Shown: positions 35,202-42,379, counted from the stretch's first letter. The stretch is 64,000 nucleotides of DNA from Tellurirhabdus bombi (GCF_021484805.1 NZ_CP090557.1:2926001-2990000); one strand, 5' to 3'. The notes: generated from the letters alone by a model not told the origin. A program made the numbers and translations.

Positions 35202-35648
35202 TTATAAGTTGAGATAGTCGTTAATGGCGACAATGAATTCGTTGAGTTCGTAGCAGATGACTACCTGATAGCCTTGCTCCAGTAGTTCCTCGACTCGTTT
35301 TTTCTGCTCCGGACTGGAATAGTTCTTCTTACCGGTGGCATACTTGACTTTCATTTCGATAAAAAGTCCGTGAAAGCGTCCACGGGGCAGGGCCAGTTGC
35401 AGATCGGGAACGCCCGGCAATACGCCTTCCATTTTCAGTTTGGCCGCTACTACCTTGTTGCGGTGGCCACCGTTGGGAATCGCAAAGAGCAGGTTTTCAA
35501 GCGGTTTATACTGCGTGCGAAACCAATGGACGCAGGCGATTTGCAGGCCGGATTCGGGTTCTGCCTTCTTTTTTCGCTGCTTGGGTCCCTTCTGAGGCAC
35601 GTAGCCAAGCTGCCGGACGTGAGCCAGGTATTCTTCCCGGTCCATCAT
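35202..35648 (-). CDS. VRR-NUC domain nuclease
   Basis: A 148-residue protein of the VRR-NUC family (PD-(D/E)XK). Motifs: ESGLQIACVHWF, LFAIPNGG, GVPDLQLALPRG and HGLFIEMK, giving probable catalytic D82, E98 and K100. Stand-alone VRR-NUC proteins are common in phage early operons and are thought to process branched DNA. A basic N-terminal extension (KGPKQRKKKAEPE) may bind DNA. Its start overlaps the stop of the DUF4494 gene by 4 bp. Confidence 0.9.
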   Translation of the reverse strand: MMDREEYLAHVRQLGYVPQKGPKQRKKKAEPESGLQIACVHWFRTQYKPLENLLFAIPNGGHRNKVVAAKLKMEGVLPGVPDLQLALPRGRFHGLFIEMKVKYATGKKNYSSPEQKKRVEELLEQGYQVVICYELNEFIVAINDYLNL

Positions 35649-36169
35649 GCCGCAGCGGGTTCAGAAGCCCTTTTTTTGAAATCAATCTCCAGCTGGTTGA
35701 TGCCCACGCTTTCGTGGCCAGCCTCCCGCAGATCCTCCATGCGCTGTTTGAAATCGTTTTGCCAATCTTCACTGGCCGGGTTCCAGACGCCGAGGATGGC
35801 GGATTTCGTAGCGCCGTCGATGGTAAAGCCGATCAGCGAATTTTTCAGATACGCCTCTACGCGTTTTTGGGCATCGGCTACATCACTGGCGGCCACCAGG
35901 TGGTGTAAGGTGCGCTTTTTGTCTCCAATCTCTTCCACCACCTTAACCTTGTAAAAGTCACCACCGGCGAAGGTGTCATAGACGGCACTGAATTTAGCAT
36001 TGTCACTGATGGAGTAATCGAAGTCTTTAACCCGGCCTTCGAGGATTGTGTATAACTGCGCTTCCACTTCGGCGTACGTAATGGCCTCGTGCAGGAAGAC
36101 CTCCGTGCGGGTAATGCGCTTCATGTCATCACCCAGCGCCCCGTATTTGATTTTTGATTGGTACCACAT
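35645..36169 (-). CDS. DUF4494-family protein
   Basis: A 174-residue protein matching DUF4494: MWYQSKIKYGALGDDMKRITRTEVFLHEAITYAEVEA at the N-terminus, then DFYKVKVVEEIG and KRTLHHLVAASDVADAQKRV. Family members occur in Bacteroidota genomes and phages, and no function is established that I can cite. It sits in the replication operon with 4-bp overlap to the nuclease gene. The C-terminus ends in a short acidic/basic helix (LEIDFKKRASEPAAA). Confidence 0.85.
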   Translation of the reverse strand: MWYQSKIKYGALGDDMKRITRTEVFLHEAITYAEVEAQLYTILEGRVKDFDYSISDNAKFSAVYDTFAGGDFYKVKVVEEIGDKKRTLHHLVAASDVADAQKRVEAYLKNSLIGFTIDGATKSAILGVWNPASEDWQNDFKQRMEDLREAGHESVGINQLEIDFKKRASEPAAA

Positions 36170-36188
36170 AGGATTCGTGAGTTGAAGG

Positions 36189-37139
36189 TTAGCGGCGGCG
36201 GCTTTTGGCTGTTTTGGGGAATTGGATCAGGTTAAACATTTGCACCATGCGGTCATAAACGCGTTCGCCGTACGCTTTTTCCAGTTGCTCAATCTCTCCG
36301 TTTGTGGTCAGGTGTGTGAGTGGCCCTCGACAGTGCCGGTAGCGATCTTCCAGAATGCGCTCCATGACGTTGAGCGTTTTTCCGTAATGCTTCCCATCCG
36401 CTTCGTTCCCGAGGTCATCAAAACAATACCCTAGTGTTTTATGGCCGTAGTGCCTGCCGGGATCATTGACAATGAGTCTGTTTGAATACCGGTCAATGAC
36501 CTCTACGCCGTCTTTTTCGAATTCACGTTCAATCTGGGTGCAGGGGATGACTAAGAACGGCTGGTAAGGATTATGGGCGAATAGCTCCATCAGAACCGTT
36601 TTGCCAACACCCCGATTGCCAAAAAGGAGCAAACCCTTGTTGAGCGAAAGCTTCGCGTTAGGCGTTCCAAGTAGGGAAGGGCCTTCTGTTTCAAAGGATT
36701 CTAAACCCATGAAATAAGCCGATAGAGCCACGTAAATGCCTGTGTTATCCTTATCGTAGGCAAATGGGTCGCGCCAGAATTCGCGCTGTGCCAATGCTTG
36801 GGCCCGTTTAGAAACTTCATCCAGCAGCTTTTCTGGGGTTTCCGGTACGTAAGTGAGCTGCGCAACTTTTGCCGCATGCTTTTCCCGCTCAATACGTGTG
36901 TTTTTTTGTTTCTGAGCCTCTTTGAGTAAAACAGGGATGCCGGTTTCAAGCGCCAGTTGCTCTTCTTCCTGGGTGAGTGTTGGCCAGGCCTCCGAAGGGT
37001 ACACCGAACCAGCGGGAATCTCGATCTCAAACCGACGGCTAGGTGTTGAATCCGTGGTTGCTCCCGAACCCGCGGCCATCGCTTGGTTGAATCCGGCTGC
37101 TAGGCCTGCGATGGGTTTCGGATTTTGTAGTTTTTCCAT
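36189..37139 (-). CDS. DnaC-like helicase loader ATPase
   Basis: A 316-residue AAA+ ATPase, started at ATG 37139 (an upstream TTG is less likely). Walker A is GNRGVGKT (residues 174-181) and Walker B ends GYCFDDLG (D241, D242). A sensor-like HLTTNGE and an arginine-finger-like YGERVYDRMVQMF block follow, the pattern of DnaC/IstB loaders. The N-terminal ~130 residues are helical and could bind a helicase. It overlaps the 3' end of the initiator gene by 101 bp in another frame. Together with the initiator this forms a lambda O/P-like pair. Confidence 0.87.
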   Translation of the reverse strand: MEKLQNPKPIAGLAAGFNQAMAAGSGATTDSTPSRRFEIEIPAGSVYPSEAWPTLTQEEEQLALETGIPVLLKEAQKQKNTRIEREKHAAKVAQLTYVPETPEKLLDEVSKRAQALAQREFWRDPFAYDKDNTGIYVALSAYFMGLESFETEGPSLLGTPNAKLSLNKGLLLFGNRGVGKTVLMELFAHNPYQPFLVIPCTQIEREFEKDGVEVIDRYSNRLIVNDPGRHYGHKTLGYCFDDLGNEADGKHYGKTLNVMERILEDRYRHCRGPLTHLTTNGEIEQLEKAYGERVYDRMVQMFNLIQFPKTAKSRRR

Positions 37140-38130
37140 TGCGGTCAATGATTTCGTCGTTAAAAGTTTTATCAATCAGGTAATTCAGCGGGTGTGGCCG
37201 GAAACGCTTGTTTGGGTTAGCGGCCACAAAGGGCGGCGTGTGCTGCATGGCCTGCGTTCGCTCCTCATCCGTCAGCTCGATCCAGTGTCTTCGGCAAACG
37301 TGCTCCCTGACTTTGGAATCGTAGGCTGTCCACCAGTCCGTGAAAGGGACGTTCACCAGGTCAGCGTTGCTTGGTATGTTTGGATCAAGTCGCTGCGGCT
37401 TTTCCAGTTTCGGCGGGGGAGGAGGTACCTGCTCTGGCGGCGGATCTTCGGTGACTGGCTCTGAATTTTCACTCGACACGGATGTCGAGTGAATGGGGGG
37501 GCGCGCGCAACTGGGGGGGCAATCGACGACGTCAAACTCGGCAGTTGGGTCGCTGATATAATTCATATAAGCCAGATCACTCGTCAGCGTTACACGCACT
37601 CTCCCTTTTAGAGAGTTTTGAAAAGAAGGTTTTAAAGAGTTTTCATTCCTTATATAGCTAGGCTCATTTTGAGCCGATGATAGGCTCATTTTGGTCCTAG
37701 TACTAGGCTCATTTTGGTCTGATGGTAGGCTCATTTTGAGCTTAGTGCTAGGCTCATTTTGGTCCGACCGTCGGCTCATTTTGGTCCTATGGCTAGGCTC
37801 ATTTTGGTCCCATACTAGGCTCATTTTGAGCCGATCAAATTCCTTTTCATCGTAGTAGGAAGCAATCACCTCGGGATGTGCACAAATGATTCGCTCATTG
37901 GCCGTACCGGTCAGGATATTGCTACGTACCAGATCCTCTTTCTCGAGTTCCACCAGCAAGCGCTTAATGGTGCTAACTGGTATTTTCAAAGCGATAGACA
38001 TCTCTGGATTTGAGTCCCGGCACAGCCCATCATTAATGGATGCACGGTAGCACACCAGCGCCAGTAACAGCCGGGCACTGGTAGTAATTCCCAAGTCAAG
38101 AATTGTCCTGTCAATCCACAATCCTTTCAT
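37039..38130 (-). CDS. Replication initiator with winged helix and embedded origin repeats
   Basis: A 363-residue protein. Residues ~1-85 are a winged-helix DNA-binding domain (ARLLLALVCYRASINDG, MSIALKIPVSTIKRLLVELEKEDLV). Residues ~100-157 are three to four copies of a 15-residue repeat (DQNEPSxRTKMSxxS type), encoded by DNA iterons described separately. A Pro-rich linker follows, then a C-terminal domain with WWTAYDSKVREHVCRRHW. Initiators such as lambda O bind iterons inside their own gene; the layout here is the same, followed by a DnaC-like loader. The function is strongly suggested; binding is untested. Confidence 0.83.
   Translation of the reverse strand: MKGLWIDRTILDLGITTSARLLLALVCYRASINDGLCRDSNPEMSIALKIPVSTIKRLLVELEKEDLVRSNILTGTANERIICAHPEVIASYYDEKEFDRLKMSLVWDQNEPSHRTKMSRRSDQNEPSTKLKMSLPSDQNEPSTRTKMSLSSAQNEPSYIRNENSLKPSFQNSLKGRVRVTLTSDLAYMNYISDPTAEFDVVDCPPSCARPPIHSTSVSSENSEPVTEDPPPEQVPPPPPKLEKPQRLDPNIPSNADLVNVPFTDWWTAYDSKVREHVCRRHWIELTDEERTQAMQHTPPFVAANPNKRFRPHPLNYLIDKTFNDEIIDRNGKTTKSETHRRPSSRIQPSDGRGFGSNHGFNT
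37618..37660. other. AT-rich stretch next to the iterons (possible unwinding element)
   Basis: About 43 bp rich in A/T (TTTTGAAAAGAAGG, TTTTAAAGAGTTTTCATTCC, TTATATAG) lie immediately beside the first iteron. In lambda-type origins an AT-rich region next to the iterons is where the duplex opens. That role is inferred from position and composition. Confidence 0.55.
37661..37832. repeat. Eight ~22.5-bp iterons (candidate replication origin)
   Basis: Eight copies of a GGCTCATTTTG core start at 37661, 37683, 37706, 37728, 37751, 37773, 37796 and 37818. Spacing alternates 22/23 bp, so the helical phase is regular. The outer copies are perfect palindromes (GGCTCATTTTGAGCC, with TTT as centre); copy 4 is nearly so, and most inner copies end in GGTC. 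The array lies within the initiator ORF and encodes its 15-residue repeats, two iterons per repeat. Confidence 0.88.
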
Positions 38131-38131
38131 T

Positions 38132-38272
38132 TCAAAATAGAGCTAGTAGTACGCGAATCATTGGCCATATCCAGCCCATGAAGAGAAAGCCGACAGCGAT
38201 TGTAAGGGCAATGGCCAGGATAGGGAGCGCGTATAAAGCCCGCTCCGGGTTTTTGTCGATCGGTGATGTCAT
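38132..38272 (-). CDS. Small membrane protein (46 aa) upstream of the initiator
   Basis: Reading the minus strand from ATG 38272 gives 46 residues with one transmembrane segment (LYALPILAIALTIAVGFLFMGWIW), ending 1 bp before the initiator ATG at 38130. N-terminus MTSPIDKNPERA is polar. The tight spacing supports translation with the initiator. Function unknown; small phage membrane proteins here may influence host physiology or replication localisation. Confidence 0.55.
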   Translation of the reverse strand: MTSPIDKNPERALYALPILAIALTIAVGFLFMGWIWPMIRVLLALF

Positions 38273-38284
38273 TACGGTAGAGGA

Positions 38285-38392
38285 TTAGTTCAGTTTATAT
38301 CCGAGCTTGTGCAGCAGCCAGAAACTTCCGATTAGTCCGATCCAGAACAGGATCATCATGACTGAGTAGCCAATGAGTTCAGAGCGCTTCAT
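38285..38392 (-). CDS. Very small membrane protein (35 aa)
   Basis: From ATG 38392 on the minus strand, 35 residues: MKRSELIGYSV then a hydrophobic segment MMILFWIGLIGSFWLLHKL. It overlaps the 3' end of the 38389-38847 gene by 4 bp and is 12 bp from the next small membrane ORF, so three genes are packed head to tail. The positive N-terminus and clean hydrophobic helix support a real membrane peptide. No homology can be claimed by eye. Confidence 0.5.
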   Translation of the reverse strand: MKRSELIGYSVMMILFWIGLIGSFWLLHKLGYKLN

Positions 38393-38847
38393 GCCGCTTG
38401 CCGGTTAGGAGTGGAAAACAGTTGCGCCACGGGTGTTGTAGCGGCCTTCCCGCTTAATCCTCCGAGTTGCTGGTCGATCATAAGCAGGATGTCGCCGTAG
38501 GTCAAAAAGGACTCTGAACCGGCGTACTGCTTCAGGAGCGATACGGGAACGTGGTAGGTGGCTACGGGTCGGCTAATGTTGCTTCGGGTCAGATGCAATT
38601 CCAGTTCCACCATCTCGACTTTCAGGATGTGCGATACTTGATCGTCTGCTTCCCGGTGGTCCAGGGTGATCTGGAATACCTGCGAATCAAGCAGTGCATT
38701 AATGCCCCGCTCAGCCCGGCCTTCGAAATTGCCATCGCAGGTTGCTTCAATGCGGATGCATTCGCCGTTATAACCCGCTTCGTCTTTTTGGTAGGTGAGC
38801 AGGTCAAATAAGTCCAGTTGCAGAATTGCTTTGTGTGTTAGTCGCAT
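38389..38847 (-). CDS. Early-region protein of unknown function (152 aa)
   Basis: A 152-residue soluble protein in the early operon. It has mixed alpha/beta character (CIRIEATCDGNFEGRAERGINAL split by turns, MVELELHLTRSNIS) and no recognised domain or motif. It lies upstream of the small membrane ORFs and downstream of the folding element at 38864-38947. An early regulatory or DNA-metabolism role is possible, but only by position. Confidence 0.62.
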   Translation of the reverse strand: MRLTHKAILQLDLFDLLTYQKDEAGYNGECIRIEATCDGNFEGRAERGINALLDSQVFQITLDHREADDQVSHILKVEMVELELHLTRSNISRPVATYHVPVSLLKQYAGSESFLTYGDILLMIDQQLGGLSGKAATTPVAQLFSTPNRQAA

Positions 38848-38863
38848 GATTTAGACAATAGTT

Positions 38864-38947
38864 TTCCCGGAAGCCCGGACCGCCAAGTGGCAGCCACGGG
38901 ACTTGTACTCACCGCACACCGGCCTATGAGAGCCGGACTTCCGGGAA
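38864..38947 (-). ncRNA. Strongly folding intergenic element (candidate structured RNA)
   Basis: A terminal stem pairs TTCCCGGAAG (38864-38873) perfectly with CTTCCGGGAA (38938-38947). It extends inward through a 1-nt mismatch to CCGG/CCGG, closing ~50 nt that itself contains GTGG-CAG-CCAC (38887-38897) and a competing CCGGC/GCCGG hairpin (38919-38936). The element fills almost the whole gap between two early genes. It may be a leader, attenuator, processing site or small RNA. A T-tract is absent, so it is not a simple terminator. Confidence 0.5.
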
Positions 38948-38962
38948 GGTTAGAAGATTGAA

Positions 38963-39277
38963 TTAGTAGCTATACATCAGGGATCGTTCGGTGTCCAGGC
39001 TCATGGCGTCCTGATTGGCCTGCCATTCCCGGTGTTCCATTTCGGTTTGGAGTTGCGTCAGGATGCTCTGAAGGGATTCAGCAGGGCCAACCGGCCAGTC
39101 GAAAGACTCGCACTCATCGAGTAGCGGGTAAGTGATTTTCAGGGTGTTCTCGTCGGAGAAATCAGCTGTGCCACCGGTAATACATTCGCAATTATCCAGA
39201 AAGATTAGTGTGTCTTCGAGATAGCCTTTGTCTACCTGTCGGTTGAGATCATTGATCGTTGTGGTTGAGAAATTCAT
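38963..39277 (-). CDS. Small early protein of unknown function (104 aa)
   Basis: A 104-residue acidic protein (MNFSTTTINDLNRQVDKGYL...). It is mixed alpha/beta and has no recognised domain. A TAGAGATATTGCTT leader repeat lies about 20 bp upstream of its ATG, the same spacing as upstream of the 39324-39644 gene. The shared leader suggests common control with the HTH genes. It may be an anti-host or regulatory protein; that is speculation. Confidence 0.6.
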   Translation of the reverse strand: MNFSTTTINDLNRQVDKGYLEDTLIFLDNCECITGGTADFSDENTLKITYPLLDECESFDWPVGPAESLQSILTQLQTEMEHREWQANQDAMSLDTERSLMYSY

Positions 39278-39295
39278 ACTTAAGCAGTGGTTTTA

Positions 39296-39730
39296 ATCTT
39301 AGAGATATTGCTTGGTTGGGTATTTACACTGCTTTTGCGGAGGGAAAGTGAGATAGAAAATCCTCTAACTCATCAGCATGAATCCGTACTCCACGATCGA
39401 CAACGCCTTTCGCTGGTTTCAAGAAGATGCGCCTGTTGCTATCGATTGATGGACGACCTTTATAAATCCAGTTCTTGACCGTATCCACCGAGAAGCTGGT
39501 GAGGAAAGCAACCTCCGAGATGTCGAAGAGTAGCTTTTGCCGAACCGATGACAAGCGAGTCAGCTCCTTAATTTCGGCCAGTTCTTTGGTAATAGTTTCG
39601 GTTAGGCGTTCGAAGTCGGCAACCGTAATAGGGGATAAATTCATAGTTTTGCGGTGATTTAAATTTTTAGAGATACTGCTTACAGGGCTCGGCACGTTGA
39701 CCGGGCTTTTGTTTTTAGAGATATTACCGT
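39296..39730 (-). repeat. Three copies of a TAGAGATAyTgCTT leader repeat
   Basis: Copies at 39296-39315 (TCTTAGAGATATTGCTTGG), 39664-39683 (TTTTTAGAGATACTGCTTAC) and 39712-39730 (TTTTTAGAGATATTACCG). Two lie ~20 bp upstream of gene starts (39277 and 39644); the third overlaps the stop of the 39724-40035 gene. They could be operators, promoter elements or translational control sites. Confidence 0.5.
39324..39644 (-). CDS. Excisionase-like HTH protein (106 aa)
   Basis: Start set at ATG 39644, 106 residues; a longer frame to 39752 adds a polar, non-conserved N-terminus that overlaps the upstream gene. The C-terminal half resembles an excisionase/MerR-type HTH: DISEVAFLTSFSVDTVKNWIYKGRP, then RRIFLKPAKG wing. 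A helical N-terminus with a coiled coil (ETITKELAEIKEL) may allow dimerisation. It could be excisionase or a regulator of the early operon. Confidence 0.72.
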   Translation of the reverse strand: MNLSPITVADFERLTETITKELAEIKELTRLSSVRQKLLFDISEVAFLTSFSVDTVKNWIYKGRPSIDSNRRIFLKPAKGVVDRGVRIHADELEDFLSHFPSAKAV

Positions 39731-40035
39731 TGAGGTCTTGTATGCCGGGCAACCGGCACCTCTGATTTGGTCTTTTCGCCCCGGATGTGGGCTAGTAGTT
39801 CCGCCTCAAAGAAGTACAGCCGGTTATGGCGCTTAAAATGCGGAATCTTATCAATGCTGCTATAAAGCGTACTCTTGGAGATACCGAGGAAAACGGCGGC
39901 AGCATCGGGCCCAATGGGTTTCGGGTTGAAGGCCTGCGCAGTCTGCCCGGCAGGTTTTAGGCTTTCGACTGCCTGACGCACCGCTTCGGTGATCATCTGG
40001 CTCAGGTCTTCGGGCGTAGTGACGATCAGGTTCAT
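39724..40035 (-). CDS. Excisionase-like HTH protein (103 aa)
   Basis: A 103-residue protein with a helical N-terminus (PEDLSQMITEAVRQAVESLK) and an HTH_17-like domain: IGPDAAAVFLGISKSTLYSSIDKIPHF, then RHNRLYFFEAELLAHIRG. The short Lys/Arg-rich C-terminus (HTRPQR) may contact DNA. It is one of two adjacent excisionase-type proteins; which, if either, acts with the integrase is not decidable. It ends beside a copy of the TAGAGATA leader repeat. Confidence 0.75.
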   Translation of the reverse strand: MNLIVTTPEDLSQMITEAVRQAVESLKPAGQTAQAFNPKPIGPDAAAVFLGISKSTLYSSIDKIPHFKRHNRLYFFEAELLAHIRGEKTKSEVPVARHTRPQR

Positions 40036-40037
40036 GG

Positions 40038-40766
40038 CTATTGTAGATTTTGCTGTTTGCGGTTTTTGACCAGAGCCGTAGCCACGGAGCGGGAGGCGTG
40101 ATTGCAGGCCAGTTCACACTGCGCATTGCCGTACAAGCCCTGAGATTCAATGGCGGATGTAGCCAGCAATTCGGCCAGATTCACCGCGGCCAGTTCAACG
40201 GCATTCATGTTGTCCCGGATATTGACCTTCTCACTGAGGCCTTTCCGAAGCCGAACCACGGCGGTTGACCCACCGTACAAAGGGGTGTAGATGGCGTTGG
40301 TGCAAGCCCGAAACCCGTTGTTTTTGACGCCGTGACCGCCAAGGGTGCGGGTGAAGTTGTTACGAGTCGCTACCGCCTGCAACCGGCCTTCGATCCAGCT
40401 GGCATCTTTGCCTAGCCGCTGGTAGCGGTTGGCTTTTTTGCTCAGGTTGGCCGATTGGCGTTGCAGTCGTTTTTCACAATTCAGGAAGTATTCCCGAACC
40501 TGCTCGCCTTTCTCCGATTGAGCCATCATTGCCAGGCGCTTGGCAAAGTCCAGTGTTAGGGCATAATCGACCGATTTGTTACCGTTCGACATGATGTCGA
40601 ACCCTACCCAGTCTTCGTTTTCCCGGGCAAAGGGATTGCGAGCAATGTTCTTTTTCGACCAGCGAGCCCACTGGCTGCGGTTGAATTCGAGGAACTCATA
40701 AAGCTCCCGGGCCGAGACGACCTGCGCACCTTGCGCGTTGACGGATACGTTGACCAGATCTTTCAT
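40038..40766 (-). CDS. AntA/AntB-type antirepressor
   Basis: A 242-residue protein. Residues ~10-90 match the AntA/AntB domain: VVSARELYEFLEFNRSQWARW, NEDWVGF, and VDYALTLDFAKRLAMMAQSEKGEQVREYFLNCEKRL. Phage antirepressors of this class inactivate the CI repressor and trigger lytic growth. The C-terminal half is helical with SAIESQGLYGNAQCELACNHAS. It lies 3 bp from the upstream small gene and near the repressor switch, consistent with a role in induction. Confidence 0.85.
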   Translation of the reverse strand: MKDLVNVSVNAQGAQVVSARELYEFLEFNRSQWARWSKKNIARNPFARENEDWVGFDIMSNGNKSVDYALTLDFAKRLAMMAQSEKGEQVREYFLNCEKRLQRQSANLSKKANRYQRLGKDASWIEGRLQAVATRNNFTRTLGGHGVKNNGFRACTNAIYTPLYGGSTAVVRLRKGLSEKVNIRDNMNAVELAAVNLAELLATSAIESQGLYGNAQCELACNHASRSVATALVKNRKQQNLQ

Positions 40767-40769
40767 GAT

Positions 40770-41009
40770 CTATACGGTTGCGGGTTCTTGATAGGGTTTA
40801 TAGTCCTCCATCCATTCGCACTCTTGCTCTGTGACGGTATATAGGCCGCACCGTTTTTTTCGAAAGGTTTCAGCGCTAATTCGGTGGTATTTGCAGAATG
40901 CTATAATTGCATCTGGGCGCAAGCTCGGTGAGACCCGCTTGTAGGCTTTTTTTAACCGTTCGCTCAAACCATCGGCCTTTTTTTTCTCCTGTGCTAATGC
41001 CGTGTTCAT
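40770..41009 (-). CDS. Small protein at the Cro position
   Basis: A 79-residue protein from ATG 41009 (an earlier start would run into the operator region). It is Lys-rich and helical (KKADGLSERLKKAYKRVS, PDAIIAFCKYHRISAETFRKKRCG), with a helix-turn-helix-like second half. As the first gene leftward from the switch it is a candidate Cro or early regulator. The divergent CI-like gene starts at 41132. No family could be named with certainty. Confidence 0.6.
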   Translation of the reverse strand: MNTALAQEKKKADGLSERLKKAYKRVSPSLRPDAIIAFCKYHRISAETFRKKRCGLYTVTEQECEWMEDYKPYQEPATV

Positions 41010-41131
41010 TTTGTGGTTAATTTGTGCTGTTATTGTGCTGGCAAATATGCGCAAACTTCTCAAAATGTGCAATAATTGTGAGATAATTATTTCTCTTTTT
41101 GTGAAGTATTTTTATAAATACTTGATTTTCA
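41010..41131. promoter_or_regulatory. Divergent switch region with operator-like repeats
   Basis: The 122 bp between the Cro-position gene and the CI-like repressor are AT-rich. They contain TTGTGCTG and ATTGTGCTG repeats, then TGTGCAATAATTGTGAG, and an 8-bp inverted repeat AAGTATTT-TTAT-AAATACTT (41104-41123) just upstream of the repressor start. This is where divergent promoters and operators are expected; individual sites were not resolved. Confidence 0.62.
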
Positions 41132-41812
41132 ATGAATGTTAATGCTAGTAAGATAAGGGGTAGGATGAGGGAAATGGGTCTAAGCCAAGAAGAATTGGCT
41201 GATAAGATCAGTATTAGTAGGCGTACCTTGAATACAATATTGCAAACTGGGAAAATTAGTAAGGCCGATACTCTCTCAAAAATTGCACATGTGCTACAGT
41301 TGCGAGAAGACGAGTTTTTGATCGAAGAGGGGCCAGTAGTCACTACTGGTAATATACGTTCATTTGATACTAACGTCGGTGAACACATACACGCATTACC
41401 TTTGATAAGTATTCGTGGGGCCGCATCCATTGTGGATAAAAGCATGGATGGTTTTCAATTGAAATTTATTGAAGAGACGTACCCGGTTTACCTGCCAGAA
41501 GGGTTGGGTCGACAAAAGTTTGTTGTCGTTGAGGTGGACGGTGACAGTATGGAGCCGCAAATTCGAGATCGATCAAAAGTTTTGACGCTCCCGATACCTA
41601 TGGAAGATATAAAATATGAAAGTGGGGGCGTGTATGCTATTTTTTTTGCTAATCGATTTGTCGTCAAGCGCATTAAAACGAACGACATAAACACAACTGG
41701 CTTTTTGACGCTACACAGTGACAATGAGCAATATGGCGCGATCACAATCCCAGCTGATGAAATTAGAGCAATGCTGAAAGTTGCCCATGTTGTATTTTCT
41801 GGTGTACGCTAA
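41132..41812 (+). CDS. CI-like phage repressor (HTH plus S24 peptidase)
   Basis: A 226-residue protein. Residues ~5-65 are an HTH_XRE domain (MREMGLSQEELADKISISRRTLNTIL). Residues ~125-215 are a LexA/S24 domain with GDSMEP (catalytic S139) and GGVYAIFFANRFVVKRI (probable K179). The protein should bind operators in the adjacent region, hold lysogeny, and lose activity through RecA-stimulated self-cleavage or via the antirepressor. Length is normal for this class. It is the first rightward gene of the lysogeny region. Confidence 0.92.
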   Translation: MNVNASKIRGRMREMGLSQEELADKISISRRTLNTILQTGKISKADTLSKIAHVLQLREDEFLIEEGPVVTTGNIRSFDTNVGEHIHALPLISIRGAASIVDKSMDGFQLKFIEETYPVYLPEGLGRQKFVVVEVDGDSMEPQIRDRSKVLTLPIPMEDIKYESGGVYAIFFANRFVVKRIKTNDINTTGFLTLHSDNEQYGAITIPADEIRAMLKVAHVVFSGVR

Positions 41813-41838
41813 TATCTAATTAATCCATTTAGTTATTC

Positions 41839-42348
41839 ATGAAGAAACTGTTACTGTTTCTGCTGCTATCGTTTCCTGCTCTTGCACAAGAAGCTTTTGA
41901 TGTTCGTAAGACACGATGGGGGATGGCAAAGGCGGAAGTGATGAGCTCTGAGTTGTCAAAACCCAGTTCTGACAGTACTTGGTTTATAACTTACAAAGAT
42001 GTTGAACTGGGTCGTTTCAGGGCAAACATTGATTATTTCTTTCAAAACGATCAGCTTGCTACAGTCAGAATGCGGCTTATGCGCCAGTCTCTGCCCAAGG
42101 AGAAAATGCTCACCGAAGATTTTGAGGCACTTCTTGATGTCTTAAAAGCAAAATATGGTAAGCCAAAGTACTCAACAACACCCACTAAATTTGCGAGTAA
42201 TGGCTTTGCTGGATGGGAAACTGATCGCACATTTATCAAAATGGGTTATAAGGTGGAGACAGCCGAGATGGCAAAGTTCCATTATTATTTGATTTACCAC
42301 CCCAATAAAGATATTAAACCAAAAGCTGAAAATCCTGCTGACTTCTAA
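41839..42348 (+). CDS. Secreted protein of unknown function (169 aa)
   Basis: A 169-residue protein with a clear signal peptide (MKKLLLFLLLSFPALAQ, cleavage after the Ala-x-Ala region). The mature part is a beta-rich domain (DVRKTRWGMAKAEVMSSE, FRANIDYFFQNDQLATVRMRL, AKYGKPKYS), which resembles small periplasmic proteins that follow a WGMSKxEV motif. It is co-directional with the repressor, 26 bp downstream, so likely expressed in lysogens. It could alter the host envelope or block superinfection. Confidence 0.72.
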   Translation: MKKLLLFLLLSFPALAQEAFDVRKTRWGMAKAEVMSSELSKPSSDSTWFITYKDVELGRFRANIDYFFQNDQLATVRMRLMRQSLPKEKMLTEDFEALLDVLKAKYGKPKYSTTPTKFASNGFAGWETDRTFIKMGYKVETAEMAKFHYYLIYHPNKDIKPKAENPADF

Positions 42349-42379
42349 TTACAAATCAATCCTAAATCCTTAGAAAACT

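Noticed and set aside
37353-37535. Repeat-like C/G tracts (runs of G around 37493-37520) as a regulatory element
   Set aside because: They encode the Pro/Cys-rich linker of the initiator and show no repeat structure of their own.
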